NCBI GenBank assembly: GCA_033002965.1
Contig: JAURVB010014565.1
Coordinates: 62,001 to 126,000 of the forward strand
DNA from: Piper betle
Taxonomy: Eukaryota; Streptophyta; Magnoliopsida; Piperales; Piperaceae
Direction: 5' to 3'
DNA length: 64,000 nt
Shown: one piece after another, positions 1 through 12,150 of the stretch
How the letters are laid out: every line of letters begins with the position of its first letter
Position numbering within the stretch: position 1 is the first letter of the stretch
Translations under genes and position numbers: made by a program
The notes under the pieces: model-generated
What the model saw: the letters and a program-made list of their open reading frames with translations, nothing else
The model's database searches: none
What the model was told of the DNA's origin: nothing

Positions 1-1035
1 ACCAAAAGAGGTACTTACTCCTCTACTCATATATGTAAGTAAACAATAAAAAGAAAATATTGTTAATCACAAATAAATTTAGATATAAAGTGATTGACAC
101 AAATATCAACAATATAACAATAAGTTAAAGATATTTAGATACCATTACTAAAAATAAATAACCATTTATTATACCATCAACTCATGCATTTGGAACTAAT
201 TCCCGAACATGAGCTCCTACACATCCTTAGCTTTTAGTCTCAATTATTTACTTGAACCTACATGTCAATTTTTTGACGTAAGCACTTATATATCCTCAAT
301 TATTTAAGTTAAATCATTGACATTACAATACAAACTAATTTCTATATATGAGTTCCTCCATACTCTCAATCCATTTACAAACAAGCATAGAAAACCTTAA
401 CTCATTAAATTACATTGAATATGTTCCATCCAGTCATCCTCGTGAGTAATTTTTAGAGTTTGCATTTAAACTCTTGGGATATGTGTCACCGACTGAGCAC
501 ACCAGCCACTGTTACCTTCCCAAATTATGGTCATAAGCGATGTGTGTACAATAGCTTCCCAACTTTGGCATTGGGTTAGGATGGATGCCCAAAGTTTTAT
601 CGATATGACTTGTTGGTTTAATTGATTCACAATCATTACAGCTAAGCCTAAGCCCCGCCATTGCTCAGATTTAACAATTTATGAAAACGAGAAATGAACA
701 TGTTTTAGTTCCCATTTCATTTACTTTCCTTTACTTAACCATATTAAGTTTCTTCTACATACCTTAGCATTAATTCATGATTTGATTAATTAGGTTGAAA
801 TACAAAAATAACAAAGGAATCTTAGAAATTCCTAAATAGCCTATAAACAGATTTGAGTAGTTGATTTTTCGAGTTCCGAGATGTCTCACCAATGCATTTT
901 TCTAGTCTAAGTAATGAAACAAGTACTACACAGTATTACCCAAACTAATCTACATGTACATGTATGCATAACCTACTATGAATGTTCATCTATCATCCAA
1001 TTATGATAATTTATTCATCAATTACACACACACAT
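1..1035. other. AT-rich sequence, no gene recognised
   Basis: Both strands are full of stops and I see no coding segment, repeat array or RNA gene. The stretch ends at the degenerate TRIM element. Confidence 0.5.
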
Positions 1036-1476
1036 TATGAGATCCCTTAACTTAGTCTTACATCTAATAGCTAATGAGGTAAGATTTTGTTTACAAGTGG
1101 AAATGAATTATAGATTTTCAATTTTGGTTAACTACTTTTGAAGAGATGACTTAGGCACATAATGTTACACTTTGGACTGAGTACAAATGATATCAAAGTA
1201 ACATAGTTCCGTATTAAATGATGAGTTAGACTAGGGATATTGGCTAGGTTGTTGGTCATAGGCCACATATGAACGTGGGCTGGGATTATCGACAGATCAA
1301 GTGTAAGAATTTCAATGACAAAATTTTTTAAAGTGGGTAGATTGTAAGATCTAATAGCTATTGAGGTAAGATCTTGTTTATAAATGCGAATGAACTATAA
1401 ATCTTTAACTTTGGTTAACAACTTTTGAAGAGATGAGTTAGGCTCATTATGTTGTACTTTAGATTGGGTAGTTACA
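1036..1476 (+). mobile_element. Degenerate TRIM (small LTR retrotransposon), family member 1
   Basis: Two direct repeats of about 135-150 bp (1036-1185 and 1343-1476) start near TGTAAGATC and end near GTTACA. Just inside the left repeat is TGATATCAAAG (1188-1198), a decayed tRNA-Met primer-binding site. Before the right repeat the sequence AAAGTGGGTAGAT matches the polypurine region of the better preserved copy at 14747-15371. The flanks CACAT (1031-1035) and CAAAT (1477-1481) look like a target duplication with one change. There is no coding capacity, as expected of a TRIM. The two repeats have diverged visibly, so this is the oldest of the three family members in the window. Confidence 0.75.
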
Positions 1477-1568
1477 CAAATACAATAATATCATTAATAA
1501 CATTAACCAATCTTAATTAATGCATTAAATGTCATGAAATATCAATTAAAGATAAAGAACAAAAATAT

Positions 1569-1850
1569 ATTCCTCAGGCTTGGGTGCTCAGGCATTATAA
1601 CTCAGGGTGCCTAGGCGTTCAACACTTGGTGCATTTAGATTAATTTACTACATGCAGAATACCTCGGGGCTTGGGTGCTCAGGCGGTGTGACTCAAGTGC
1701 CTAGGCGTTCAGCACTTGGTGAATTTGGGTTAATTTACTATATGGAGAATACCTTGGTACTTTGTTCCAGGGCATTTGGATGTTTTCGGTACTTTGTTCC
1801 AGGGCATTTGGATGTTTGAGTGTTCAACCCTTAGCTAGCAGACAAGTTAT
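1569..1850. repeat. About 90-bp tandem repeat with a nested 31-bp duplication
   Basis: Two units of about 90 bp share CTTGGGTGCTCAGGC and GTGCCTAGGCGTTCA and end in an AGAATACC motif. A partial third unit contains a tandem copy of GGTACTTTGTTCCAGGGCAT. The short open frame across the array is a by-product of the repetition. Confidence 0.7.
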
Positions 1851-2654
1851 GCAGAATACCCAACATTTTGGTGCTATGGTTCTGAGCACTCTACTCGCTA
1901 CGATGCAACTTCCCAACATTTGTACAAGGCCTTAACTATGTCCAAAATTAACAAAATTTTAACCCCAGCTTTCAATTACATTATATAGCATTCCTCCAAA
2001 AGAATTTTCAATTCAGAGATCTATATTTCTAGTTGTCATTAAAGCTCTCAATGAAGGTGAATCCCATCCTAGGTTGACTACTTTTTTTAAAAAAATATCA
2101 AATCATCTAAGAATTGAATGAAATTTTATATACTCTTTATTTACATTATTAGTGAGAGTTTGACATTATTGTTGATCAAGAAAAGGTAGAATCTCAATTA
2201 GTTTTGCCATATTCTTATCTTTTAAGATCAATTTTCATACGAATAACACAAAACATTAATCAAGCATTAATTATGTATTTTTAAACCCTAAACTATCTCC
2301 ACCAATATTTCATGATCCCATACATGGTGTATATGCAGTATTTTCGGAAATAATCAATTCTCAATCATAAAATACATGCAAAACAATCATAAATAATATG
2401 AATATAGATCATGATGCATGAATCTAATAAAGTAAACTTATTTAATTAAATTACTAATCTGATCGTTGAACAAACCTTGCCTAAAGGACTCCCACAATCG
2501 ATCTCCTACAAGCCAAACACTAGGAGAGATGAGGAAATCAGAGGAAAGAAGAGAGAAGATAACGACATGAGAAAAGAGACAAAGGGAGCATCATACCTTG
2601 TGAAATGAGCCAAAAAGTGACATCTCCCCTCTCTAATGCGTCTTTATATACTCT
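1851..2654. other. AT-rich sequence, nothing recognised
   Basis: No open frame of note, no repeat and no element end could be supported here. Confidence 0.4.
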
Positions 2655-2975
2655 TCTCTTCCTTAATTACTTTTTCTACCTCCTAAAACCCTAAATTAGA
2701 CCTAGCCATCCTAAGCTAACAAGCTTTAACCTTGAGCTGATTCTGGTCTAGCCTCCTTGGCCAAGGTTTCAACCTAAACTTCTTTGTTGCTCTTTGGCTA
2801 GTCTCTCCTTCATTTCTTCTCTTCCTTAATTACCCCTACTACCTCCTAAAACCCTAAATTAGACCTAGTCATCCTAAGCTAACAAGCTTTAACCCAAAGT
2901 TGAATCCGGCCTAGCCCACTGACCAAAGTTTCAACCTAAACCTTTTTCTTGCTCTTTGGTTAGTCTTTCATCCAA
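2655..2975. repeat. Two-copy tandem duplication, period about 162 bp
   Basis: TCTTCCTTAATTAC followed by CCTAAAACCCTAAATTAGAC and CTAAGCTAACAAGCTTTAAC occurs twice, about 162 bp apart. A few substitutions separate the copies. No function is evident. Confidence 0.7.
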
Positions 2976-3182
2976 CATTGACTCCACTTAATCAATCTCC
3001 TTGGCCGAATTAAGTGTTTCCACCAATATAATAATATCCGGTGCAAAGTAGAATCAATCCATTTCATTATAATTCAATGTACTGCATATAATTCCATGTT
3101 TCTAGTACAAGAAAAATTTTATTTGGCTGAAATTACTAAGTATCTCATTATAACTGCTTCAAGAAACAAATATATTCATAAT

Positions 3183-3876
3183 TCAATATCTGTGTAAATA
3201 TAAGTAAAAACAATGATTATTACACCACATTCCAACATTTGGAGAGTTTCCTACAATGCGAGGTGTCAGAGTACTTCCCACCATTTTGAACATCAACTTC
3301 ACAAGATCTGTATCAATATGTAGACCTGGTCGACCGCAACAAAACCGTAGGCTTGAATCAACACAACAAGCTCTGGCAAAAACTTGGGCTAAAATTTCGG
3401 CGTAGAAACAACAAAGTCGGAGAAGATGACTTCTAAACAGAGACCGTCTTCGAAGTAAACAAAAACAAACAAAAGTTGACTGAATCAAGCAAAACTTGAT
3501 CTGTTCCTGCTAGATTTTGTAGATTGAATTGCGGTTTCGAAGTTTTTGCAGAAACTGGGATTGAAAAGTAAGGGTTTCATGCAAAACCTTCGGAACCACG
3601 CATAGCGCGCTCTTATACCATGAAAGAATTGAAGGAGCTAAACTTTCATTAATCAGATGATCAAGTTTATATTTAGCTGGCATCATCATTATCTTGCAAA
3701 ACACAAACAAAGCTGACTAATCTATCAACAAACTACTAATATACACAACACGTCAGCATTTTACTCTAAACTCTACTACTCTCTACTAGCTATTTCACTT
3801 AGCATAAAAACTACATCATATATCCTCTTTATCTTCAATATTTCTCACCTTGTAGATACAGTATCTTCTTCCTACA
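3183..3876 (-). mobile_element. Copia-like LTR with primer-binding site and short internal remnant
   Basis: On the minus strand a 256-bp segment (3876 to 3621) begins TGTAGGAAGAAG and ends AATTCTTTCA. It is followed at once by TGGTATAAGAGC (3620-3609), close to the tRNA-Met primer-binding consensus. The TG...CA ends plus this site identify a 5' LTR. Downstream (3608-3183) lie two open frames of 66 and 101 codons that match nothing I know and may be internal leader or eroded gag. No second LTR was found, so the element is truncated. Confidence 0.55.
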
Positions 3877-4139
3877 TTTTATTTTTATATACATACTCCC
3901 AAAAAGATGAAATTCTTCCCCGACCATCAACTCTTGATAATGAAGGAAAAAAATCACTATTTCAAAGAAACATTTTATTTCATCCAAGAAAAATCATGCC
4001 ACTAATAAAGAACATTCAATTTGTTGATGGTCTGATCCTTGCCAATGGATTATAGTTCTTACATAATATGGCTTCATCTATATCAAAACCACTGCTTCTT
4101 TTTCGTTTCATCAACTTGAATTTCTCGATGGTTCTTGCA

Positions 4140-5515
4140 AAGTTTTAATGGCTGGAACAAGTAAAAGGTCGTTCGCAGTGAGAGAACAAGGTGGCAAGAT
4201 AGGATCCATGTTTGTCTCTGCATTCCTGAGTGCATCTTGGATTGAAATTACCTGCTCGAGATAATATTCATCAAGGCCAAGTAGGAGCACTTATATCTAT
4301 AAACGCCCTTTTAGTACAACGGAATTTATTTTTTTATTAATTTCATCTCCTTCTTCAATATATGTAGCTGCTTTTGCGCTCAAGCACACACTCCTTTGGA
4401 TTTATGAACGAATTTTCGTCCTACAAACTTTTTGATGCCAGGATGGTCTTCATTGAGCCAATGGAGCTGATCGAGTAAGACTCTAGGCCCGAGATGAAAA
4501 TCTTGAGGTTCACTGTGATGTCCTAGAAATTCACAATCTGAAATGGCAAACAGTATCATGGAATATGCTGAGATAAAATTTGAGCTAATCTAGCTAAATG
4601 ACAGCGATAGATAATAAATCTAGGTCAAAGAATGGTGATTCTAAACTTGTGGCACAGGAAAAATTGTTGACATATGTTCTGATCGCATTGTCTTTCCATT
4701 GCACACTGCTAATTTTTTTTTTAAACAAGATCGCTAATTCCCATCGGATATAATGCTAAGAAAATGAAGCAGATTTTATGTATTATGAGTAAAATAAATC
4801 CAGATGCTTAAAACTTATTTTGAGTAGAGACCTTTATTCTCAAATAGCTGTTGTTATCTTGCCCATTCCACAAAACTGCAGAAGCAACCAATGGTGTTGA
4901 TATTTTTGGCTGCACTATGACATTAAGAAGGCTCGCACCATTTGAGTTCAATACTGTTGCCATGCATTAAAGACAATGGCATCCTTCTTCCAACCATTTA
5001 CAAATAATTCCGTAGTTATAATTGCAAGAAAGACAAACAAATCGAAATACCACAAAAGCACACAAAAAATGAGAGAAGATGATGGTTTGATACAGTAGTC
5101 AGATGTAGCTATTGTCATCAACGAATAGGGGTGCATAACTTGCCATTTTCACAACATCATTGTATGCATGGAATAAGAAAATGAGACGGAATGTTGAAAA
5201 GACTGATAAGAGTAATAATTTCTTATCTCTAACATGGTTGATCAGGGTTGCATTCGAACTTGAGGCACAATACAGGATCCACCTAAAATCAAATAAAATA
5301 CATCACAAGAATCCAACAAACGATAATAGTGCTTGCCTGCTGAGTTCCAGCCTGATAACGAATGCAGCTTCTGATAATGCAGCTAAAAGATTTCCTCTAC
5401 CAGCATCTTTTCCATGGGCGGTATATTCACTCACGAAAACCTATACTTGCCAATTGTTTCCAAAATGTCACCAACAGAAACAAGCAAAGTGCTCCAAATA
5501 TTTCATATCATCTTA
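4140..5515 (-). pseudogene. ASD1: GH51 alpha-L-arabinofuranosidase pseudogene, 3' half
   Basis: Minus-strand exons recall the C-terminal half of plant ASD1-type enzymes, which release arabinose from cell-wall arabinoxylan and pectin. In order: about 5440-5340 reads VFVSEYTAHGKDAGRGNLL; about 5010-4946 reads GWKKDAIVFNAWQQY; about 4949-4826 reads NSNGASLLNVIV and later NNSYLRIKV in another frame; about 4538-4380 reads DITVNLKIFISGLES and later DENSF; about 4250-4140 reads NMDPILPPCSLTANDLLL, the C-terminal end. Stops fall inside exons, for example before DITVNL and before DENSF, and the frame shifts between exons, so no product is possible. The matching 5' half lies at 20690-23650 on the same strand. 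The two halves abut in protein order, so they are one gene split by inserted DNA. Confidence 0.85.
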
Positions 5516-5603
5516 GGATTACCTCTTGGGACAAACATTACTGTTGTATACCCTATTATATATGATTAAAAGGTAATCAACAAAATAAACAGTGAAAACT
5601 ATA
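5516..5603. other. Left junction of inserted block with host gene
   Basis: Between the last recognisable pseudogene residues (about 5515) and the palindromic element lies AT-rich sequence that could be pseudogene intron. The pararetrovirus resumes just right of the palindromic element at 10272, so the host-virus junction is at or close to that insertion site. Confidence 0.45.
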
Positions 5604-5900
5604 TATAACATTCCAAATCCGGTTCCACTCATGAACAAAACTGGCATGTTATAGGCCTCGGTTAGGTCGGCTAACCTGAACCTAACTCATGCAGATCTAA
5701 TCTCAGCGTCTTAAAATGAAGATATAACTCGCAATGCATGGATGAATGCACAAACCCTAACATGGTACTACATAAATGACATATAATTCAAAGTACATAT
5801 TAATATAATTACGATTAAACTCAATAAAAATTCTAAAATAAAACGGATAGAGTCTCCCCTAAAAGTGCAATTAGGGTCCACCCTGTCAAAACAACATCTA

Positions 5901-5943
<43 letters not shown>

Positions 5944-8900
5944 ATAATTTCAATCACACATAATCTAATATACTATATACTCATTATGGAACTTGGGTTT
6001 CAACCCACCACACTTACGTTGCGCGCTTTGATCATATTTCACCTTTTGTCATTATGTCTTAGCTTTTCATCACGTCATAACATCATCTCATTGCATTTAA
6101 TCATATCCTATCATGTCTTAGCATTTCACATCATTCACAATATAATAACATCATAAATAGAATATTGACCACTCTATCGACTGACATGTGTGCAAGCGAC
6201 AACAGTGCTCCTCTGTCCAAGCTGGCTCCTCCAACTAGTGATTATTATCTACATATAATATAAAAACACGTCAGTAACAAGTGTTACTGCTCCGGAAAAT
6301 ATAATAACTATAACAAGCTAGCTATGAGAGCAAACTCTTATATGAAAGAAAACATTATATACTCCACGTGAACACTCTGAAGGGCACTACTGAGGAGCCA
6401 CTAGGCTGCAGACCCGGTAGCATACCGAACTTACTGATTTGCTGCTGCTGATGCCGCTCTTGTCATTTTCTTACTTCATTTTCTGGTCTCAAATCCTAAG
6501 CCCTCTCCTTACCTCCATATTTCTCCTGGCCTTGAGCACCAAAGCCGAGTACTCTTAGGCAGTTGCCTTTAGTACCCTTTGAACCATAAGTCCGGACATG
6601 AGCTGTATTAAACAGTACCCATAAACCTCCATGTTCTCCGGGTGTGAGGAACTCAAACGCGAAGTTGTCAGGATCCCTCGGGAATGGAACAGTCCACTGG
6701 CACTAATCCAGAGCCCGCTTTGACTATCACGACATCTGCTCATGGTACGTGCAATCGGTTTCTCCATCTCTCATCTCACTAAAAACGCGAAAACTACATA
6801 TATATAGGTAGGGATTTATATAATAGGCCCGAAGGCAACTTGTGGTGGATCTTGTTTTCGAAATCATCCTCGAGGGGTTATTAATCCAGAAATCTGTTCG
6901 ACTAGATGGCCCGAGTTAAGTGGGATCCGATAAAACACCACTTAACCCGCCCTGCATGCATTAAATCAAACATACAATAGAAGAGAGTAAAAATAGAGTC
7001 GAGTCCTAAACGGACATGGTAGAAGCTCCAAGTATGTCATCGCACCTAGGCGGCGAGCTCTTACTCCGTACCTACACATCAAAACTAAATACTAACGCCC
7101 ACTAACTAAATGATGCATCAAACTCAACACAATCAAACACAAAATCATCAACCATCAAATAACCATAAATATGAAAATAATTCTAACTCATCCTATTCAT
7201 GCCAATTTTATTGTATTATTCCTAAGTTACATCGTACAAGATTATCATGCTCAAATTTACTTACTTCATTAAATCACTTAACCTTCATTCCCTGTTAATC
7301 ACATCATGTACATCTTTACTTCATTCATAGTCTGGCATTCATCATGACAACTACTCAATTCTAGCATGTTATGCTAACAATCATCATCAATTTTAACTAA
7401 TTAAATTGGAGGTAATTATACCTCACGTCGTCAGTGATCTGCAACGGTTAGGGTTTTGTTGCGTGTCTCGGAGCTCAAATTCGACGCTCGGTGACGTTCG
7501 AAGTCGATCAGGTTTGACTGGATGAACACCGCGGAAGATCAGTCAAATTCCTGCAAATCTGGTTTTCTGGCGGGTTTTGGTGGTTTTCTGGCAAGTTCCA
7601 GTGGTTTTTTGGCAACAACCGGTGGCGTCTACTGGCCAAAAAGTAAGGGTATTAGGTATCCTTGGAACCGGCTCGGTGAGCCTGACGCATCTACGGCCTC
7701 GACATGGTCGGCAAAGTTGGCGGCTCGCCGAAAATGGTCAAAATAGTGGTGGCAGCGATGGGTGACTCGATCTGGCCGGCCTGGGCGGGGACGGCCTCCG
7801 CTCCGGTTGGGGAAGGTTGCTGAGTGGTCGAGGGTGTCGAGGCTACAGCTGGATCATGATGGCGACGGTCGCCAGCGGCGCGATTGGCGACAAAAGCACG
7901 GCGCAAAGGCGGGGCTTCCTCACGTCGTGGTGGCCGGGTTTGGCTGGGGTGGCACGGCGACGCCATGGCGGGGCTAGGTGGCGACGCCCGATGGCAAGGC
8001 GACGACGGTGCATATTGGGTACCATTGGAACCGGCTTGGCGATCTCGACACGTCCACGACGTCGACGTGGTCGGCCGAGGTGGTGGCTCGCCGGAAAATG
8101 GCTAAAACAAAGGTGGCGGTGGTGGGTGGCTAGATCCGGCCGGCCTGGGCGGTAATAGGCTCCGCTACGGTCAGGGAGGGTCAAGGGTTGGTTGAAGACG
8201 TCAAGGCGACCACTCGATCACGGCGGCAACGGTTGTTGGAAAACCACAGGAAGCTGCCGGAAAACTATTAAAACCTGCCAAAAAACTGCCGGAAAATCGA
8301 ATTTACTGGAATTCGCTGGATCTTCTGAGGAGTTCATCCAGTTGAACCCGATCGAACTTCGGACGCCGAAAAGCGCCGAAGTTGAGCTCTGAGACGGGTG
8401 TCGAAACCCTAGCCGTCGGCGATTGCCGATGACATGAGGTATAATTACCTCCGATTTAATTATTTAAAATTGATGATGATTGTTAGCATAACATGCTAGA
8501 ATTGAGTAGTTGTCATGTGAATGCCAAACTATGATTGAAGTAAAGATGTGCATGATGTGATTAACATATAATGAAGGTTAAGTGATATAATGAAGTAAAG
8601 TAAATTTGAGTCTGATAATCGAGTACAACGTAACTTAAGAAATATAATAAAATTTGTGTTAATAGGATAAGTTGGAATTACTTTCACATCTATAATTGTT
8701 GATTGTTATGGTTGATGTTGTATTGTGAGTGTGTTTGATAATGACGAGTTTGATTCATCATTTAGTTAGCGGGCGTTAGTATTTAGTTTTGATGTGTAGG
8801 TATGGAGTAGGAGCCACACCGCCTAGGCGCAATGACATGCTTGGAGCTTCTACCAGGTCCGTTTAGGACTCGACTCTGTTTTTACTCTCTTCTATTGTAT

Positions 8901-10266
8901 GTTTGATTTAATGCCTGCAGGACGGGTTAAGTAGAGTTTTATCGGATCCCACTTAACTCGGGCCATCTAGCCGAACAGTTTTTCAGATTCATAACCCCTC
9001 GAGGATGATTTCAAAAACATGATCCACCCCAAGTTGCCTTTGGGCCTATTATATAAATACCTACCCAGCCCTATATATATATATGTAGCTTTCGCATTTT
9101 CAGTGAGATGAGAGATGGAGAAACCGACTGCACGTACCATGAGCAGATGTCATGACAGTCAAAGCAGGCTCTGGATTAGTGCCAGCGGACTGTTCCATTC
9201 CCGAGGGATCCTGACAACTCAGTGTTTGAGTTCCTCACACCCAAAGAATGTGGAGGTTTACAGGTATTGTTTGGTACAGTACATGTCCAGACTTGTGGTT
9301 CAAAGGGTACTAAAGGCGACTGCCTGAGAGTACTCAACCTTCGTGCTCAAGGCCAGGAGAAATATGGAGGTAAGGAGAGGGCTTAGGATTTGAGACCAGA
9401 AAATGAGGTAAGAAAATGACAAGAGCGGCATCAACAGTAGTAGATCAGTAAGTTCGGGATGCTTCTGGGTCTGCAGCCCAGTGGCTCCTCAGTAGTGCCC
9501 TTCAGAGTGTTCACGTGGAGTATATGATGTTTTCTTTCATATGAGAGTTTACTCTCATAGCCAAGTTGTTATAGTTATTTTATTTTCCGGAGCAGTAACA
9601 CTTAATCTGACGTGTTTTATATTATATGTAGGTAATAATCACAAGTTGGAGGAGCCAGTTTGGACGGAGGAGCAATGATGTCGTTTGCACACATGTCAGT
9701 CGATAGAGTGGTTAATATTCTATTTATGATGCTATTATATTGTGAATGTTGTGAAATGCTAAGATATGATAGGATATGATTAAATGCAAAGATATGATGA
9801 TGTGACATGATTGAATGCTAAGACACGATGACAGAATGTGAAACATGAATAGATTGTGCAACAAGAGCGTGGTGGGTTGAGACCCAAGCTTTAGAGCGAG
9901 TAAACAATATATTAGATTGTGTGAATGAAGTTGCGTGATATATAGATACATGTTTGCATATATGTTTATATATAGTATTTTGGGAGGGTGACCCTAATTG
10001 CACTTTTAGGGGAAATTCTGTCCGTTTTATTTCAGAATTTTCATCAATTTTGATCGTAATTGTGATGGTGTGTAATTTAGTTTGCATGTCATCCATATAG
10101 TATCATGTTAGGATTTTGTGCTTTCATCCATGCATGACGAGTAATATCTTCTTCTTAAGACACCTAGATTAGATCTGCGTGAGTTGGGTTCGGGTTAGCC
10201 GACCTAATTGGGGCCTATAACATGCCGGTTCGGTTCACGAGCGTGGACCGGATTTAGGGTATTACA
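5604..10266. mobile_element. 4.66-kb palindromic (foldback) element built from LTR sequence
   Basis: The left end TATAACATTCCAAATCCGG and the reverse complement of the right end (TGTAATACCCTAAATCCGG) start two inverted arms of about 2.04 kb each (5604-about 7640 and about 8222-10266). A loop of about 580 bp separates them. The pentamer CTATA flanks both ends (5599-5603 and 10267-10271), as for one integration event. The arms belong to the same LTR family as the solo LTR at 35111-37936: both carry AAACCCTAGCCGTCG, GAGCTTCTACCAGGTCCG, and CATTCCCGAGGGATCCTGAC or a close variant. The loop holds two direct copies of a GC-rich LTR segment (7657-7797, 8018-8164). The 70-codon open frames in the arms (6555-6767 minus, 9115-9327 plus) are the same segment in both arms. 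Confidence 0.75.
5904..5941. repeat. (AT)n microsatellite
   Basis: An uninterrupted AT dinucleotide run lies inside the left arm of the palindromic element. It is the reason for the Ile-Tyr-repeat open frame on the minus strand. Confidence 0.9.
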
Positions 10267-10271
10267 CTATA

Positions 10272-12150
10272 TATATATTTATTTTAGAAAAAAGATGTTC
10301 AAAACCTTGCTTCTAAACATAATTATGCTCGATGACAAGCTTTACTTGCTATTTTTTATTTTGATATTGAATATATTCCTGGTTTAGTTAACTCTTTACC
10401 GTATTTTCTTACTCCTGAATTTTTGCATGGAGAATATGGACAAGGGAAAGGCAAAAATGACTGATTCCTCTCATAAACCTTATCATCCACCACAATTTTA
10501 CAGAAATTATCCTCGTTTTCCAAATGATAACCCTTATTCCAAAAAGCTTCTTATAAGAACCTCAGTCCTTATATTCAGAAAACACCTCCTCTACATATTT
10601 GCTATCTTGAACAATCTCCTGACAGACTTGAACAACTAGATCCAAATGAAGTTGCCTTAAAACATTATCCTTTATATTCACATTTTCCGGTAGTTTCTAG
10701 TAAAACTAGATTCTTTTATGAATGGTTTTACAGGGTATGATGTCTTGTCAAATTACTCATAAATATTCTAGAGAAGAATTTCAGTCTTTTCTTATTTATC
10801 CTGAAGTCTATGCAACCAGAATTTTATATAGTAAACTTATTATAAATAAAGTAGTCACTATGGAAGAATATGGACATCCCAATCTTATTCGTAAGTTTAC
10901 TAATGCAAAACCTCCTCCAAGCCTATTCCCAGATGAATATAATTAATGGGATTATATTGATGCTTTTGATAAAGTCTTATTATATAAAAATTCTCAAAGT
11001 CAACATTTCTGGTTCATTAGAATGGATCTTCCAAAGCCATGTAAAGTTCCTGTTTGGTTTCATCAGTGGATCTCAAATTTTGGTCCTGAAGTTGAGTTCT
11101 TACCCAGATATTATAAATTTCAATTTGAAAAGTTTTCCCAGATTATTCATAAGTCTTTCAAAAATCCTTTTTTCTATTTTATTAGGTATTATCGAATTCC
11201 ATGGATATTATCCTAGAATTTTTGTTTCCAAACGGTTGATGACAAGGGAATTCTGATTTCATCTCTAGCTCATCGTGTGTATATTAGATGGAGGGATAAG
11301 TTTAACCATCCAATTGCTTTGCCTAATGAGAGTGACTTATTTCCTTCAGAGCCAGTTCCTCCCTTGCCTGGGTCATCTATTCCAGTGCCTCTACCAGCAC
11401 TACCTCTTAATATTTATTCTTTGTTTTTATAGGTACAACAAGATAATCCTAATATGCCTTACAATGAAGTAGTAAGGATGGTGTATTTGCTAAATTCATA
11501 TGGAGTAACTCCTCAATTGAAGACTCTTCTTGAACCGGTGCAGCTTTCATCTAAAGAAATTAATGAAATAGTTACAAAACTCATGGAAAGCCTTGTACAA
11601 GAGTTTGCTCAATCCCCTTGGAGTATAAAAGATCTACAATGCACTCTTTGTGGAAACATTGGTCACATAGCAATTGTGTGCACTGAATTTGTTGTTACTA
11701 ATTTTGGTCCTTTGTAGTCAGTATGGTCATATATCCTTCAAGTGTCCAAAAATTGATAGATCTCCCTCACCTTTAAACACTCCTTCTAGGCTTGCTGAAT
11801 CTCAAGATTCCTCCTCTAAAACTATTGTTCTTGACTCTGCAAACTCTCCTTTGCATAGTCTCAAATTGTCAATTGGTCCTACTCCTGGTCTTACTATTGG
11901 TCCCACCCACTCAGCATATGTCAGCTGGGCCCAAGGTGGAACCCACTCTGTAACCGGCTACCTGGGTACCCAGTTACCGGTCATCTAGTTCTGTCAACCT
12001 GTTCCTTCGGTCATCCTCAACTCTATAAAATCATTCCACTTCCTTCAGTTCAGATCATCGAAAAAATAAGGATCAAAGAGAGCTAGAGAAAACTTTCGTC
12101 TTTGTTTTCTGAGATTTGTAAGTTTTCTATTTGATCATCGTCCTTTCTTG
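10272..12150 (+). pseudogene. Endogenous pararetrovirus, plus-strand copy: RNase H end and downstream ORF
   Basis: The copy enters in the last part of a Caulimoviridae RNase H (FILEK-like stretch from 10277) and runs into a downstream protein that starts near 10427 (MENMDKGKAKMTDSSHKP). The segments 10427-10639, 10722-10946, 11022-11216, 11454-11717 and 11674-11988 are one protein broken by frameshifts. The frame matches the minus-strand copy at 13127-15787 segment by segment. Near the C-terminus is an intact zinc knuckle CTLCGNIGHIAIVC (11640-11684), and a second partly lost one ends GHISFKC. A proline- and serine-rich tail follows. A TATA box (CTATAAAA, 12023-12030) lies after the ORF, in the expected intergenic promoter. 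I do not recognise the ORF's function. Confidence 0.8.
12023..12030 (+). promoter_or_regulatory. Probable pararetroviral TATA box, plus copy
   Basis: CTATAAAA lies in the non-coding region right after the downstream ORF, where Caulimoviridae place the promoter of the full-length RNA. The same motif is present in the inverted copy. Confidence 0.55.

Noticed and set aside
5768..5953. 61-codon minus-strand frame with Ile-Tyr repeats
   Set aside because: It is the translation of the (AT)n microsatellite, not a gene. The same holds for 50704-50892.
7522..8392. Cluster of overlapping frames on both strands in GC-rich DNA
   Set aside because: They lie in the loop of the LTR-derived palindrome, overlap each other in all frames and have Arg/Pro-rich composition typical of GC-rich non-coding LTR sequence.
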